A DNA stretch of 64,000 nt from the NCBI GenBank assembly GCA_947179155.2, contig OX359265.1, positions 57,919,540 through 57,983,539 of the forward strand, read 5' to 3'. This DNA is from Hedera helix. Its lineage: Eukaryota; Streptophyta; Magnoliopsida; Apiales; Araliaceae. The notes under the pieces were generated by a model that saw nothing but the letters and a program-made list of their open reading frames with translations, searched no databases and was not told the origin of the DNA. Of the stretch, positions 48,129 through 61,738 are shown in pieces (position 1 is the first letter of the stretch; the number at the start of each line of letters is the position of its first letter). The position numbers and the translations under genes are program-made.

Positions 48129-48644
48129 GTGGATTACTCCCTTAGTATTCATTTGAGGATATGGTTGGGGTGCATTCATTAGATTCATGTGCGGTTGTGA
48201 ATCATTAATTCTCCTCCTTGCTGCTGCTGCTGCACTTGCTTCGGTGGAAGTTGAGTATTAAATCGCTGTTACCTTTTTATTTTTCTCAGTACACATTATT
48301 CTACTTTGCTTTTTTTTTGTATGACAATTTTATCGCTTCATAAAAGTTGAAAGTCATAAAATTCGTAGTAGGAAGATATTGAAATATACGTACGTAATTA
48401 AAGGTCATTAATATTTTGAAAATAATGGAGGTTGATCAGGAAGAATATGAGATCCTATGTCTAATACACTAATGGGAATAGAGTATTATTTCCAACTTCC
48501 ACCCCACTGCACGCACAATACAGAACCTGCCCCATTCCAAAGTACAACTACCTGTTGAAAATTGAGATACAACGTTGAAGTGGGGGGCGGTCTCGATCGG
48601 CAACCTCGCTGATTTTTTTCCCTATTAATTTAGAGGGTGATCCT

Positions 48645-48835
48645 AAAAATTATTATTAGATGTTATTTAGTAGTCATGAGACATTGTCATGTAGTGTCTC
48701 AGGCTAATTATATTTTTTCATTTCAGTGAGTTTAAAGTTACAAGTAATGGAATATTATTGAAATAAAAATATGTGATTGATATAGGATATCACGTAACGA
48801 TGTCCCATCATCACTGAATAATTTTTTCATACATA
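48645..48835. mobile_element. Foldback MITE, about 190 bp
   Basis: The left arm (TTATTTAGTAGTCATGAGAC then ATTGTCATGTAGTGTC) is the imperfect inverse of the right arm (GATATCACGTAACGATGTCC then CATCATCACTGAATAA). It has no coding capacity. The superfamily is not assigned. Confidence 0.5.
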
Positions 48836-50545
48836 CTCTGGGTCAAGTTTGACTTTTTGATAGTAACTGGAGATATTTACAATTCAAAATTAACGGAAAT
48901 GATTCATTAATAATTTAAGTTTTTAAACTAATAAATTTTGTAATTAATGAGTAATATTTTTTAATATTTGTAATTTTCTTCTTTGAAGATATTTTTAACT
49001 TACTTCAAAAGATCAAATTTGATTATATGTCTTAGATATTGACATTTAGTTTTATGAGATTTCTGATTCTCACATTCATGTAAATATGATATTGTGAAAG
49101 TATTAAATTTATATTACTTGTAAAAATATTAAATTTTTATATTTTCAAGGGAGAAAGTATACAATTCATTGAAGAAGGAACCTTCATGGTTTTTCCTTCC
49201 TCTAATTAGTTCGAATTTTACATTTCAATTATCACTAGATCATTAGGTCAGCGTGTTAGTTGAGACTTAATATAAACAATCTTTATGCATGCATGTAAGG
49301 CAACGAAACGATTCGGGTTCAATTCATATTCTTTTGACAAAAAGTTTAATTTGAGCTCAACTCAAAATTTAAATGATTTAAATATAAGTAAAGTTTAAAA
49401 TTTAATAAATTACTCGAATATCTTTAAATTATAATTTTTTTATTGATATTCGGATGATACTCACTTGAAAAGTTAAAATTATTCGAGCTCGATTTGAGAT
49501 CGTGTTCAACTCAATAATGAAATAAATTTTAATCAAACTTTATTTTATATTCAATAAATTTTATAAAATAAATCTAAATAATTTAATATTCGATTGAATT
49601 CGTTTACAACAATCATGCATGCCCTCCTTTTGTTGGGACGTAGTACTATATCTTACTAATTCAGTTCATGTTTGTGCTAATTGGGGTTACTTAATCCCTT
49701 GTATAAGTGGAGTTAAATTTTCCCAGTTTTGATGGTCCATCCAGAAAAGTCTGGAAAACCAGGCTGTTGCTATTATTATACGTACGGCATTGAAAACAAT
49801 TGAATTGGTCCCTCCCTCCCTAAATAAAGGAAAATGGTAATTGTACGGCAATTTTTACCATGTCCAGCGTAATGCACAGTGATTCTCAATGTCTATGGTA
49901 CAATTATTTATTGCATCTGTTGTGCTGGAATTGTAAAAACTACACTGGGGTATCAACTTCCTAAGTATATCTTGCATTTAATCTTTCGGTTTTAAAATAT
50001 AAAATTAATTTTAATCGTTTATATTTAATTTTCAAATATTTTTAAATTCAAATTTAATATAATTTGTTTAATTTTTGTAAATAATCTTATTATAATTACT
50101 GATATTTTTTTAAATACTTTACAATTTTAATGATTATATTATTTATATTTAAATATTTTTAATTTTAATTTTAAAATATTATAATTTAACCTCAAAAAAT
50201 TTAAATTTATCTATATTAAAGGTAATAACTTGAATTTTTATATACACTTCTAAATATTTCATATTAACCAATATGAGATTAAAATATTATAATGTGAGAT
50301 ATTACCTCGACTCTAATATTTTTATAATTCGAATAATTTGTCAATACTATTTCCAAGGCTTTATAAAAAAGGGAAAAAGAAAGAAAAAAAGAAAAAGGGA
50401 ACCATTAATAATATCATCATTATTTTGTTAGGTAACTATGTCGTCAAAATATGTCCAAAAAAAAAAACTACGTGGTCAAAATACTCCATATAGATCATTA
50501 ATACTGTAACATTTAGTTGGAAAATTATTACCGGGGGTTGATTGG

Positions 50546-50836
50546 TACTAATCCCTTCATTCTATTATAATTGTGGTTTTAGCATATTGTGTATATTTTA
50601 GAATAATTATCATTTGTATATATATAAGAAAATTTTAATTTTTTTTTCTATAATACCTCCTATATTTATATCATCTTTTTAAAAATATTTAATACAATTA
50701 AATAGTTATTTTTTATTCTTTTTTTCTTTTTCCAATAAAGAGTAGTAGTATCATTTTATTTTTAAAATTAATTTCTTAATTATTATTTTTAATAAGGGTG
50801 TAGAGCTTTTAGTGATAATATGTAACGGAGGGAGTA
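50546..50836. mobile_element. MITE (Stowaway-like), about 290 bp
   Basis: It starts TACTAATCCCTTCATTC and ends AACGGAGGGAGTA, complementary termini of the common plant Stowaway type. The interior is AT-rich and noncoding. Confidence 0.55.
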
Positions 50837-52331
50837 AGATTTTGGGACTTTTGGAGAAAGTAAATGGAAGTAAGAATCAACCCGCGGGGGCCGGGGGCGG
50901 GGCATTCTAATAAAGAAGTTGTTGAATTAACCAATTAAATTGTGAGTAAAGTGATGGCGATAAAGTTAAAAGTACCCCATCACTGCAATTTTTTGGATGA
51001 CTTGCCATGAAATTAAATATTAGACGGGGAGGCATGCAGCATGCTGATATTATTAGTTCGACTGTGGCCACATGCAATGTAATAATGAAAGCAATAAATA
51101 AATGTAAATTGTGGAGATGTTGATCTTGGAGCTGCTGCTCGATCTTGTTGATATTTTTCTTAATGAGACTTTTTCCGATGATTAATTTTGATGATTAGAG
51201 TGACGATTGTGAGTCTCGTTTTTTTTTAATTTTTAGTATCGATGAAGTCAAATGTTAAGTCGATAAAATCGACAATCAATACATAGAGGGTTTTTTATTG
51301 CTAGTAGTGATCGACCGCTATTTCCGATCGGGCCAAAATTTTTGTTTCTTAAGTAGCTAGACTTTGTGTAATACTCCCTCTTGTTTCACAATTTATCCCG
51401 ATTTAATTTGTTGAATAGAAATTTAATATAATGTAATAGTCTATATAATACAATAGAGTTATAATACAATAATAATAAATTATTATGACATATTTGTTTG
51501 GTTAATTTTGGTATTTGTGTAATAATTGTAATGTTATTAATTATGTTCAAAATTAATATTTGATTCACTAAATTATATGATTGTATGTAATAAATAAAAT
51601 AAATTATAAGTCAAAATATCAAATTAATTGTAATAATTATTATTTTATATTTTATGACCTATAATATTACAGACGTATTGAGCTAATACATCCATTGGTA
51701 GAAATAATAAAAAATATTTAAATAACGGACTAATGCATGTAATAGGTGAATCAAATAAAAAATATATCAAATTAATATAATAACTTATTGTATTACGGAA
51801 CTATTACATTGATTTTATGTGAACCAAACGTTACCTAAGTGTCTCCTTTAATCAATTTCTTTGTTTTCTATTTTTAGTATTTTAAATTTAATAATCTTAA
51901 ATTGATTTTAAAAAGTCAAAATTACTTTTGTAATTTAAAATTTAGAGGCTATTCAAATATATCTGATGCGATATTCTTAGAAAGATCAAAAAATATATAT
52001 AAAAAAATCGTGATAGAGGTAGTAATTTACCCCTCGTTGAACCATAAGGGAAAGTAAATAATGAATGATAAAATGAGGTGGACTAATTAAGGGACATCCT
52101 TTCCTTTATTGATAGTGGTCATGTTTTATTTGAACTTTGAAGAATTTATGGAAAATGAAGCCCTCAGAAACGAGAGAATTAAGTACAAAGAAGACCTTGA
52201 TCCCCTCCCTCCTCCACATCTTGCTAGCTAAAATTAATAAATTTGAACATGTGGCTCGTCAACAAATATTTGAGATTCAGCAAACTTGTTGGCAGTTTTG
52301 GGGTAATTTATTGGACAAGTCTACCCACAAT

Positions 52332-52438
52332 AATTAAATATTATAATTATTTATATTATTAAAAAATATGACGTAACATGAATTTTAATATCATTCTATA
52401 TTTTTTAATAATATAAGTAGATATAGTGTTTAATTATT
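52332..52438. repeat. Short foldback element, copy 2
   Basis: Inverted arms (TATTATAATTATTTATATTA and complement) surround the centre AACATGAATTTTAATATCAT, the same core as the copy at 13,471. Confidence 0.6.
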
Positions 52439-53527
52439 ATGTATTTATAATTATTTATTTAAAGAAGTTAGTTTTCATGCCAAACATAGGAGTAAAATGC
52501 GGAAAATAATTATACCAAAATAATAATTAAGGTCGGTAGATTAATAAATGAGCGCCGCAAAAGTTTGGTTCGGTGGTAGCTAAATAATTACTCCTTCAGT
52601 CCTTCGTCCCAAAATGAAAAAAAAATCCAATTATAAAAAGAATTGTCGCAAAAAGAATTGCTCTTTTTTATTGATAGTAGTACAAAATTTATTTCACAAA
52701 AGTTTAAAAAGCCGCTGTTACTAAACCTACCAATTTATTAGTTGAATTTTACTATATATAACGACAAATTTATATTTATTATTATTGGGATAAGAATTAT
52801 TGGGTTTTGTATTATACCTTTGGACCCTAAGTTACTCTATATAAAAATTGGATTGGCCTATTTTTATTTATTTTGACAGGTTTAGTCAGTGGATAGTCTC
52901 TTCTAAAGTTTCTTATTAGATCGCTTGGGGTGAGTGGATGAAGGCATTATTTTTTCACTCATAAAAGAATGATGGGACGTCTGGCGGTGCATGAATGATT
53001 GTATACAAACAATCTCTCAAATTATAAAAGGTAAGGCTTTTCTACATGTAAAGAGAGAGAACTATCAAATATTTGACATTTTTCAGCATATATTTTGGGT
53101 CCTCTATTGTGACGTTAATCGCCTGTACTTATCCTCACACCGGAATATCTCCGAATGGCCCAAGTCGCGACTGTTCTATGAAGTGTTAACGGTTTGTTAA
53201 GTGTGCAGGTATTTTGTTGACGGATAATTTCGGCAAGAGAAAGAATTTGACGTCAACAATTATAAATATTGACGTATATGAATACACGAAAGAAAATAAT
53301 TAAAAATGATCTCGTTTTAATTTATTTTATCTTATTACTTAAAATTCTGTATAACTCGCAATCTAATTTTATCGAAATATAAATATTTTTTTATAATTAA
53401 TTTAGGCATAAATCTTGAACAAAAAGCTATGGGAGTCTAGCTCGCTCTTTATCCTACTAGTTGTGTAGTGGAGTTCTTATGTGAGAAAGCCCTATTTTTT
53501 TTTATAGAATAAATATAAATAGATAAT

Positions 53528-53650
53528 ATTTAAACATAATATTTAATTATTATATTTATTTCAAATATTAAAAAATTAATTATGGTATTAAAATTTATGT
53601 TATATTTTATTTTTTTAAATAAATATAATATTTTATATAATATTTAAATA
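53528..53650. repeat. Short foldback element, copy 3
   Basis: Same family in the opposite orientation: the complement of the centre reads AACATAAATTTTAATACCAT. The arms (AATATTTAATTATTATATTT and partner) are less perfect. Confidence 0.5.
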
Positions 53651-54751
53651 TCGTGTACGTAAATTTAAATATCCTTCTTTATAAAAGAGAAATTGCGTCA
53701 AAAGTTGTAAATGAACTGAGATGAGAAAGTAGCATCAAGTAAGTAACTGCTTACACGTTTCAAAGGGTTTAGACTTTAGACAATAGGCGTAGCAGTAAGT
53801 AATGCCGGGGTCCTTTTTTTAATTTGTCTAACTGCTTACACGTTTCAAGGGGCATAGCAATAAGTAACGCAGGGGTCCTTTTTTTAATTTGTCCCCTCCC
53901 TCTTTGGTTTCTTGAGTCTCTATTATTGAAAAATAAAAAATTACGGCGGATGACGTAAAAATGATTCTCTAAGCATACAAAATAACACTATAAGATTCTT
54001 ATTTTTGGACACAGAAGAAAAGAAAAGGACACTATACTGAAATTATTGCAGTCTTATAAATAATTATACTTACAAGAAAAATTAGGATTATAAATAAATA
54101 AATTCAACAACATATGTGGTGGATCGATAATGTCTTTGATTATCTTAACTAAACCTATTAATTGTACCAATAAAAAACAAATTTCTATGGCGAGACGACC
54201 AAACCAACTAGAGTAAAGCCTTTCACAACCACCTTTTTGTGGCTCTCTCCAACTACTTTGTGGTTGGCTGGCAGGCTGGCTAGGAAGACAGAAGAAACAC
54301 TCTACTCCGACTCCATTTTGAATGTGGCCGGCCGCGTCATTCGAACAAATAAATGGCTATAGACTATGGGGTTTTAGTATCCACCAGTTTCAAACTGGGT
54401 TCCACATTGTCCTAAATACATTTATAAAGTTAGCCACAAGATCTGGACAAGAGCGGCCCTGCCTAGGGCTTTAATTTTATATTGTTCTATACAAATGGAT
54501 TATTATTATTTTTAATTTAATGGAAAGAATCATATTTTTATTTTATTTTATGAATGATAGTATAAACTAATAATATTTTTAAGTTTGCTTTCAAAATTTC
54601 ATTATCGTTAACACCACTGCTAAAATAACCCGTTATCGTTTTTAAGAATATATATGAAATAAGAAATACATACTTAATTTACAAATAATTTTATTTATTT
54701 ATATAAAATTGAGACACTATAAGTAAACGACTACCCATACTATTTAACAAA

Positions 54752-54887
54752 GAGAATTGTTATTTCTATAAGTAAAAATTGATATTTTCACAAAGTTGTT
54801 CTCACATAAGTGTGAGACTTATTTACTATTTATGTGAGAGGAATTTTGTGGAATTATGACTTTTACTTAGAGAAATATCAATTCTCT
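54752..54887. mobile_element. Foldback MITE, family 3, intact copy
   Basis: 136 bp. The left arm GAGAATTGTTATTTCTATAA pairs with a right arm whose complement starts GAGAATTGATATTTCTCTAA. The arms extend about 60 bp through CTCACATAA, so nearly the whole element folds. Related sequence at 56,163-57,610 is split by a larger insertion. Confidence 0.65.
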
Positions 54888-55502
54888 TCAACAAAAAGGT
54901 AAAAAGTTTTGAGATGATGCATTCACCATTGATTTTGTAATGCATAAATCCTCTTTAGCCCATTTCATCCACTCATGGGGATGGCATTTGACTATTTTTA
55001 TTTTTTTAATAACGGTAAGAGCTTCGTTTCATCGACGAAACTATCGTATAAGAATGGCGAAAAAGCTTAAAAAAAAGAAAAGAAAAGAAACACGATTAAA
55101 ACAATCATCGACTAACAATAGCACAATTGGTGAGGCACCAACATGGGCTATTGCTAACTAGTTGCAATTTTTACCACCATCAAGTATCAAGACGTTTAAA
55201 AATAAAATAACACAAATACAAAAATAAACCCTACACCAAATATCATAGACACGATAAAAAATGGACCTGCAAACCAAGTGAACGTTCAAAATCATACTCA
55301 TAAACGCCTCAGCCACGGAGACTGGGCCTAAATGCCTAACCGAAAGAAGTAATAAAGTGCCACAATAATAAGCCCAAAAGTGCCCATACTCATGTCAGAC
55401 GACCACCTAGACCTCAACCCGATAAGGATGAAATAGAGCTATTTGTCTCCTTGTGTACTACTTTCCCAGCCACACAATCTCTTCCCCACGTGAAGAAAAT
55501 TA

Positions 55503-55740
55503 CCATTTCATCCGTTTTATATTATTTAATTATTATTAATTTTTTTAAAATTTAAAATTAATATATATTCTTTTAATTTTAATCAACACAATAATAAATA
55601 TTATAAACTATTTGAAAAGTAATATACATTGTTTATTTTATTATTTTATAATTTTTAATAAATCATTTTCATTTTGAATTTAAAAATATTTTAAATTAAC
55701 TTTCAAAAATCAATAATAATATATCATAAAAAATTTAATT
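55503..55740. mobile_element. MITE family 1, decayed copy
   Basis: The interior matches 23,128-23,393 (for example AATAATAAATATTATAAACT and TCAAAAATCAATAATAATAT). The ends are eroded. Confidence 0.4.
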
Positions 55741-55904
55741 TTTTTCACAAACAACTGCAATTGTTTTAAACTAATTAAAAGGTTACTATGTGTCATATTT
55801 GATGTTTTCATAATTTGAACTAATTAATATTAATTCTAAAGTTGACTTCAAAAACATTAAAATACATTTCTAATTTTAAAACGAATATTGTAATAAATTT
55901 TGCA

Positions 55905-56047
55905 AAATGATATTTTTGTAAAGTTTTTTGATATTTTTACATAAAAAGTATTTTTATAGATTTATAATGACGATTTTAACTATTGCCATAAGTTTATAAT
56001 GACAATTTATATGTGAAAATATTAAAAAATCTTATAAAAATATCACT
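55905..56047. mobile_element. Foldback element, about 140 bp
   Basis: Inverted arms: TGATATTTTTGTAAAGTTTT on the left and, as complement of the right, TGATATTTTTATAAGATTTT, each continuing into an ACATA(T)AAA end. Noncoding. Confidence 0.6.
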
Positions 56048-56905
56048 TGTCTAATTTTTTACAAGTCATTCATATATAATTATTAGTTTATAGCATCTAA
56101 TCTACTAGTGGTTTGTCAGGCAAATATCTATTATTATAAAATAAAGACTTCATTTATATTAACAAAGTGAGTTGATATTTTTATAAAAAAAATTAATATT
56201 TTTACAAGACTCTTCTCACATGAATAATAAATAGACTTGGCAAAAAAGACTCAGGCCCGCGAGCTAGGCTGACCTAAAAAAATTGGGTTATGGACTTCTA
56301 TTTTTTAGCTAAAAAAAAAGTGGGCCTTTTTTGGCCTAACCTTGGCCTAAAATATATTTTTTTCAAAAAAAATAAATACATCAATACATAAAAAAATATT
56401 ATTTAGATCAATTTATGGAACAAAACTTCTATTCATTTGTTCAAAATATTATTATCTCTAAACATGTAACTATTAGATATGAAATAACTTAAATAAGACA
56501 AAATTTAAAATATTATTGATTAGCAAATGTTAACAAAAAATAATAATTAATTATATTTTTATATACTTGCACTTGCATATGGCAGAATAGTGAAAATACG
56601 TTACATGCATAATCAAATAATTGTTACTGTATAAATACATACTTGTGTAATGTACTTGTGGTATTATTCTAATATTTTTTTAAAATTAGTCATTTGATAT
56701 TTAATTACAATTATTAGTTTTACATATTTAATCAAATAAATATTACTCACATTAGTTTATAATGTTAAAAATATTTTCTTAATTAAAGTATTAAACATAA
56801 GATTTTTAATATTTTTTGTTAATAAGTACATTTTTTTTATTAAAATAAATTGTATGCTATACACAATAGCCAAAAATCAAAATATCATGTTATGTATCAT
56901 AATTA

Positions 56906-56910
<5 letters not shown>

Positions 56911-56970
<60 letters not shown>
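56911..56970. repeat. (TA)n followed by (AAT)n microsatellite
   Basis: About 30 TA units, then about 8 units of AAT/TAA to 56,998. Confidence 0.95.
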
Positions 56971-56974
<4 letters not shown>

Positions 56975-57032
56975 AATAATAATAATAATAATAATAATCA
57001 ATTGGCCCGCGGGCTGGCCCAGCCCGTCCGGG

Positions 57033-57458
57033 TAGGGGTGTTCATCGGTTTTTAACCGAATTGGAACCGAAAAACCGAACCGGTACCGAACCGAAAATAC
57101 CGCTAAACCAAGAATCGATTCCGGTACCGAATTATCGGTTCGGTACAAAATCGGTTCGGTTTTTCGATAAAACCGCATATATTATATATAATTAAAATTT
57201 ATAAATAATAATTAAAAATTACCTATTTTTAAATAATAATAATTATTTAATTCATTTTTAATATAATTATTATTTATAAATAATAATTATTATTTATTTT
57301 GGTTTTTTCGGTATACCAAAATGTACCGAATTTACAAAAACCCAAAACCGTTACTGGTACCGATTATTACAAAAAATCCGAAAAAATCGGTACCGCCGGT
57401 ACCGGGTTGGACCGGTTCGGTAAAAAATCGAAAAAACCGATTTCGATGGATACCCCTA
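57033..57458. mobile_element. hAT MITE with exact 8-bp target duplication
   Basis: 426 bp. It starts TAGGGGTGTTCATCGG and ends with the complement of TAGGGGTATCCATCGA. It is flanked by CGTCCGGG at 57,025-57,032 and 57,459-57,466. Multiple copies of CCGAACCGG/CCGGTACCG-type words form the arms around an AT-rich palindromic core (about 57,180-57,300). An 8-bp duplication is diagnostic for hAT. It is inserted in the hAT-like element above. Confidence 0.9.
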
Positions 57459-59009
57459 CGTCCGGGCCATGGGCTGAGAAATTTTAGCCCAAAAAACTCC
57501 AAGCCTTTTGAGTCTGACCCGCCACTGGCCCGACCCGTTTGCCAGGTATAATTGTAAGTGAGACTTACTTCATGTGAATAATACCTTGTGAAAAATATCA
57601 ATTTCCTTAACAAATTGTATACTTGTAATGTATCATAGTAAACATTATTTATTTAGTATTGATGTAGTAATATAGATACATCATAATATTCGTATTATGT
57701 TCGACTTTTACATAATATGGGCTTTACTCAAAATTGTCCTGCATAGCTAATTGCAGTCCAAAATGATAACTCCGTTAAGCAAGTTGACAGATTAATTCTG
57801 TGACGCCTCCAAATCCAGGTCCCTTGAATCTCGGGTTCGGTGCTCACTATTCATCACTTGACAAACATTCATAAACTAAAATTTCAATAACTCGCGGAAA
57901 ACATACATAATTTCATTACAAAACGTACCTTCAATCCAGGTTCCACTAACCTTAATACATCATCATTACTTTATACAAAAAAAAGGTTTACACATATAGT
58001 ACGAACTAATTACGTCTTTTCGTTCATCTTTCATTTGTCGTGGTACTCCTTAGATCACTCGGCTTAACTGAAAATAGTCCATGATATAGCAAGGGTGAGC
58101 AACTACTTTACCCAGCAAATTTAAATAAATAAGAAATGATATATCATGAATGAAAAAGATTTATCTTCGAGAGTTTCAACAATAAATAATAATTGTGAAA
58201 TAACAAGAATCAATGTTCAATAAAAGAATGGATTGACTCTTTACTGCTGAGTGGTCTTAAAGGACTATGAACTGCTATTAAGGTAGAACGGACATACAAT
58301 GTCTGACACCTTGTTAAAAATAACGGAACACTCGAGGGGATCAGTTCTCTCATATCCTATGTATATGCATAACATTTAGATTTCTTGCGCAAATTCGGTT
58401 ATCCGACAATATAAAAATCACCTTTAACTAGGGTTGTTTTTTCTTAGTCTTACTGTAAGAATCCGCATCAGTCAATGGTTTGGATAAGCTTTCATAATAT
58501 TCATTTAGATTAATTTAAACATGCATTTGTCTTGCCGAAACAATTAGCTTAGACATCCTTAAACAGTTCGTGAATTTATGAACTATAACAGTTGCAAAAG
58601 CACTATGTGCGAATACAATAACAAATAATAAGGTGAAATAATTTTAGATAATTAATCTACTTTAAGTTCTGTCAAATAACTACGAGTGTAGAATTTGCTC
58701 AACAATAATTTGAATAGCTCAATGTAAATAAAGTTGAAGGAAACTTGCAACAATAAATACAAGTTAGGGTTAAGAAGAACTTGCCTGTTCCTCTGACTAC
58801 TGTTATTCAACTTAAAAATACTTCATTTGGGTGACCTAATATCCAATAACATTAATCCTCCAATTAGCATAACACATAAAGGTTTATTTAACATTAATAA
58901 CCTTAACATATATGTCTTAAATCATCTATCACTTAAATCATAACCTTAAAACTCTTAATAATATTATCAATCCCTTAATAATATTTTAACTCACATAACC
59001 ATCACTTCA

Positions 59010-60125
59010 TTGCTTTATAATATTATCTCATTTGATAATATATAATTACTACATATAATATTATTAATCGTATAATAATATTTTAACCATTTATTATTTT
59101 AATAAAAATCACTTAGCTCCTAAATATTATTAACCATCTAATAATCTTCTTAATCTCTTTATTATCTCAAACACTTATTAACATTATTAATAATAATGCT
59201 TTACACTATCCCCAATGATATTAATTATCAAATAATATCTTAATCATTTATAAATATTATTAACCATTTAATAATATTTTATCCTCTTTATAATATTATT
59301 AATCCTTTAATAATATTCTAATCATTAGTTAATATTATTAATCATTTAATAATATTTCAATCATATATTTACATTATGAATAATGTCTTACTCTTCAAAT
59401 AATATTATTTATCAAATAATATCTTCAATAACTTATAAATATTATTATCCATTTAATAATATTTTACACTCAAGATAATATCATTTAATAATATCTTCTT
59501 CTCTCATTAATATTATTAACCATTTAAATAATATTTTATTCAAATGCTAATATTATTAACCATTTAATAATATTTTAATCCTTTATTAATATTATTAATT
59601 ATTTAATAATATTTTCTTAACTTACTAATATTATTATCCATTTAATAATACTTTATTCCTATACTAATATTATTAACCATTTAATAATATTTTAACCATT
59701 TATTAATATTATTAATTATTTAATAATATTTTATTAACTTACTAATATTATTAATCATTTAATAATATTTTATTCAGTATCTAATATTATTAACTATTTA
59801 ATAATACTTTATTCATATACTAATATTATTAACCATTTAATAATATTTTAACCATTTATTAATATTATTAATCATTTAATAATATTTTATTCATTATCTA
59901 ATATTATTAACTATTTAATAATACTTTATTCATATACTAATATTATTAACCATTTAATAATACTTTATTCATTATCTAATATTATTAACTATTTAATAAT
60001 ATTTTATTCTTATACTAATATTATCAACCATTTAATAATATTTTAATCATTTATTAATATTATTAATTATTTAATAATATTTTAATCATATACTAATATT
60101 ATTGATCATTTCATAATATTTTAAT
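59010..60125. repeat. 39-bp hairpin tandem array inside the long LTR
   Basis: Roughly 28 units of about 39 bp. The core AATATTATTAACCA is followed by TTTAATAATATT, an 11-bp inverted repeat with a 3-4-base loop, then TTA(T/A)(T/C)CATATAC-type spacers. Units are most regular between 59,500 and 60,100 and degrade to the left. Confidence 0.9.
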
Positions 60126-61396
60126 AATCTTCTAACAATACCAATAGTTAACTTTTTTATTGTGTTAACCTCATTCTTTATTTTAAACATCTAGCTACCA
60201 ATTAGTTACTAATAAACTTTATATATATATTGGTTTAATATTAAACACATTCATTTTACATGTTTATCTTAGGTTTTGAGTCTATAACGGTGTTTCGTTT
60301 AGACTTTTCATTAACCGACAAGTTAAACCGGAGTTCTAACTTGGTAAAATTTTAAAATATCAAAATTTTGACTTTTTAAAACTGGGCCAGCGCTGGCGGC
60401 GCTAGCCATATGCTTATTATAAAGCTAGCGGCGCTCAAAGCAGAAGGTCCGTGCGCTGGCGGCGCTCGTTTTGGCTGTCCGGACATCTTTTACTAAAACT
60501 GTCATAACTTCTTCATTTCAAAATATTTTGCGATGATTCTTGGGTCCATTCTTATCAAAATTTCCCCCTCTACAACTTTTCTTTAGATCATAAATCCAAA
60601 TTCTGAACGGATCTAAGCTTAAAATCGCTCACAAGGACAAAGTGAAAACTAACTTCACAAATCCTTGGTTTTAATGGTTCAAACTTGAATAAAATAAACT
60701 CTACACATCCAAATGACACCAACTTAGTGTTGTTGTCTTTCTAACTTCTTGTTTTACAATATTCCATGGTTCAATCGTCTTTTTGAAAACGTTTTACACG
60801 AAATTTACGGATCGAACCATCTAGGGTTTAAAAATGACATCATTTGCGGTAAAAGCGATAACTTCTTTGTTTTTCGATATTTTTGAAATATTCAAGTTGG
60901 GTTATCTTTATAACACATAGATCTATCATTCAAGACTCTTAGGTCACAAAAATAACTTGCACATCCTAAATCATAAATTATCAACCTAGACATTTAACTA
61001 GGGCTTTAAAACCAAGCATGCTCATATTACCATATCTTTCATCATCTTCCATACCAAACATGTTAGAACACACATCTAGCATGTTTAACCATATATCTTC
61101 ATATATATTCAAGATCTAACACCACATGGGTTTTTCTTTCTCACATAACAAACTAACTAACAAGCTAAAGTTCAAAGAAACTTTTAAACCTTTAATGGAG
61201 ATCTTCTTCATGGAAATGGTTAGAGCTCTTCTTTAATCTTCTTGTATGGATCAAAAATCACCCACACTTGATAACACTCAATGTGTTTGCTCTCTAGAAC
61301 TCTCACAAATTCTCTAGCTTCTCTCTACAACTTTCTCTTTCTAAATTTTAGTGAATGGAGCAAATGAACCAACATTTGCACAAGTGTTGGACATTT

Positions 61397-61405
61397 CTAT
61401 TTATA
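61397..61405 (-). promoter_or_regulatory. TATA box of the long solo LTR
   Basis: TATAAATAG on the minus strand (context TTCTATAAATAGAAATG), upstream, in element sense, of the 39-bp array. Confidence 0.55.
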
Positions 61406-61678
61406 GAACTCTAGGATTTCACCATTAGCTCTCCTAATCAACTAACATTAGTTGATTAATGCTATAATCTTGCTTACTATGCATGGAATGACCACTTGAT
61501 GGACCTTTTGAATGACCATATGAATGACTAGGGTGGTTGGGGGTTGTTTGAACCATTTTACACTCAAAAATCAACCAACAAGCTAGTTTCTCATCCATAT
61601 GGGCCCCAAAATTTGGGATTGACCATTTTATTTCTCCAATTTGACTTTATTTTTAAGTCCTATATAATTATATAAGTA

Positions 61679-61681
<3 letters not shown>

Positions 61682-61736
<55 letters not shown>
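61682..61736. repeat. (TA)n microsatellite
   Basis: About 27 TA units within the solo LTR. Confidence 0.95.

Positions 61737-61738
<2 letters not shown>

Larger units (their letters stand above)
56236..57546. mobile_element. hAT-like non-autonomous element with GGCCCG-rich ends
   Basis: The ends are inverted: left CTTGGCAAAAAAGACTCAGG, right complement CCTGGCAAACGGGTCGGGCC. Subterminal runs of GGGCC/GGCCC words (near 56,253-56,345, 57,004-57,032 and 57,459-57,546) are typical of a widespread plant hAT-derived family. The middle is AT-rich, includes a (TA)n run, and encodes nothing recognisable. I could not define the target duplication. Confidence 0.55.
56163..57610. mobile_element. Family 3 foldback MITE split by a hAT-like element
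   Basis: The left half (GTTGATATTTTTATAA ... CTCACATGAATAATAAATAG, to about 56,234) and right half (GTGAGACTTACTTCATGTGA ... AAAATATCAATTTCC, from about 57,555) are inverted relative to each other. They resemble the intact copy at 54,752. The GC-rich hAT-like element lies between them. Confidence 0.5.
48129..57798. other. Gene-free AT-rich region with small transposons
   Basis: I find no supported gene in this 9.7-kb stretch. It contains the foldback and MITE copies listed separately, further decayed MITE-like sequence near 49,970-50,220, 51,370-52,025 and 52,589-52,690 (one-sided ACTCC ends), and simple A/T runs. Apparent reading frames are short and lack family resemblance. Confidence 0.6.

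Noticed and set aside
54940..55161. 73-codon frame with a hydrophobic stretch and a lysine-rich tail
   Set aside because: Low-complexity poly-A derived lysines, no homology recognised, no promoter context.
57299..57613. Three overlapping frames rich in Pro, Lys and Gly
   Set aside because: They fall in the hAT MITE arms made of CCGGTACCG-type words and use both strands; not genes.
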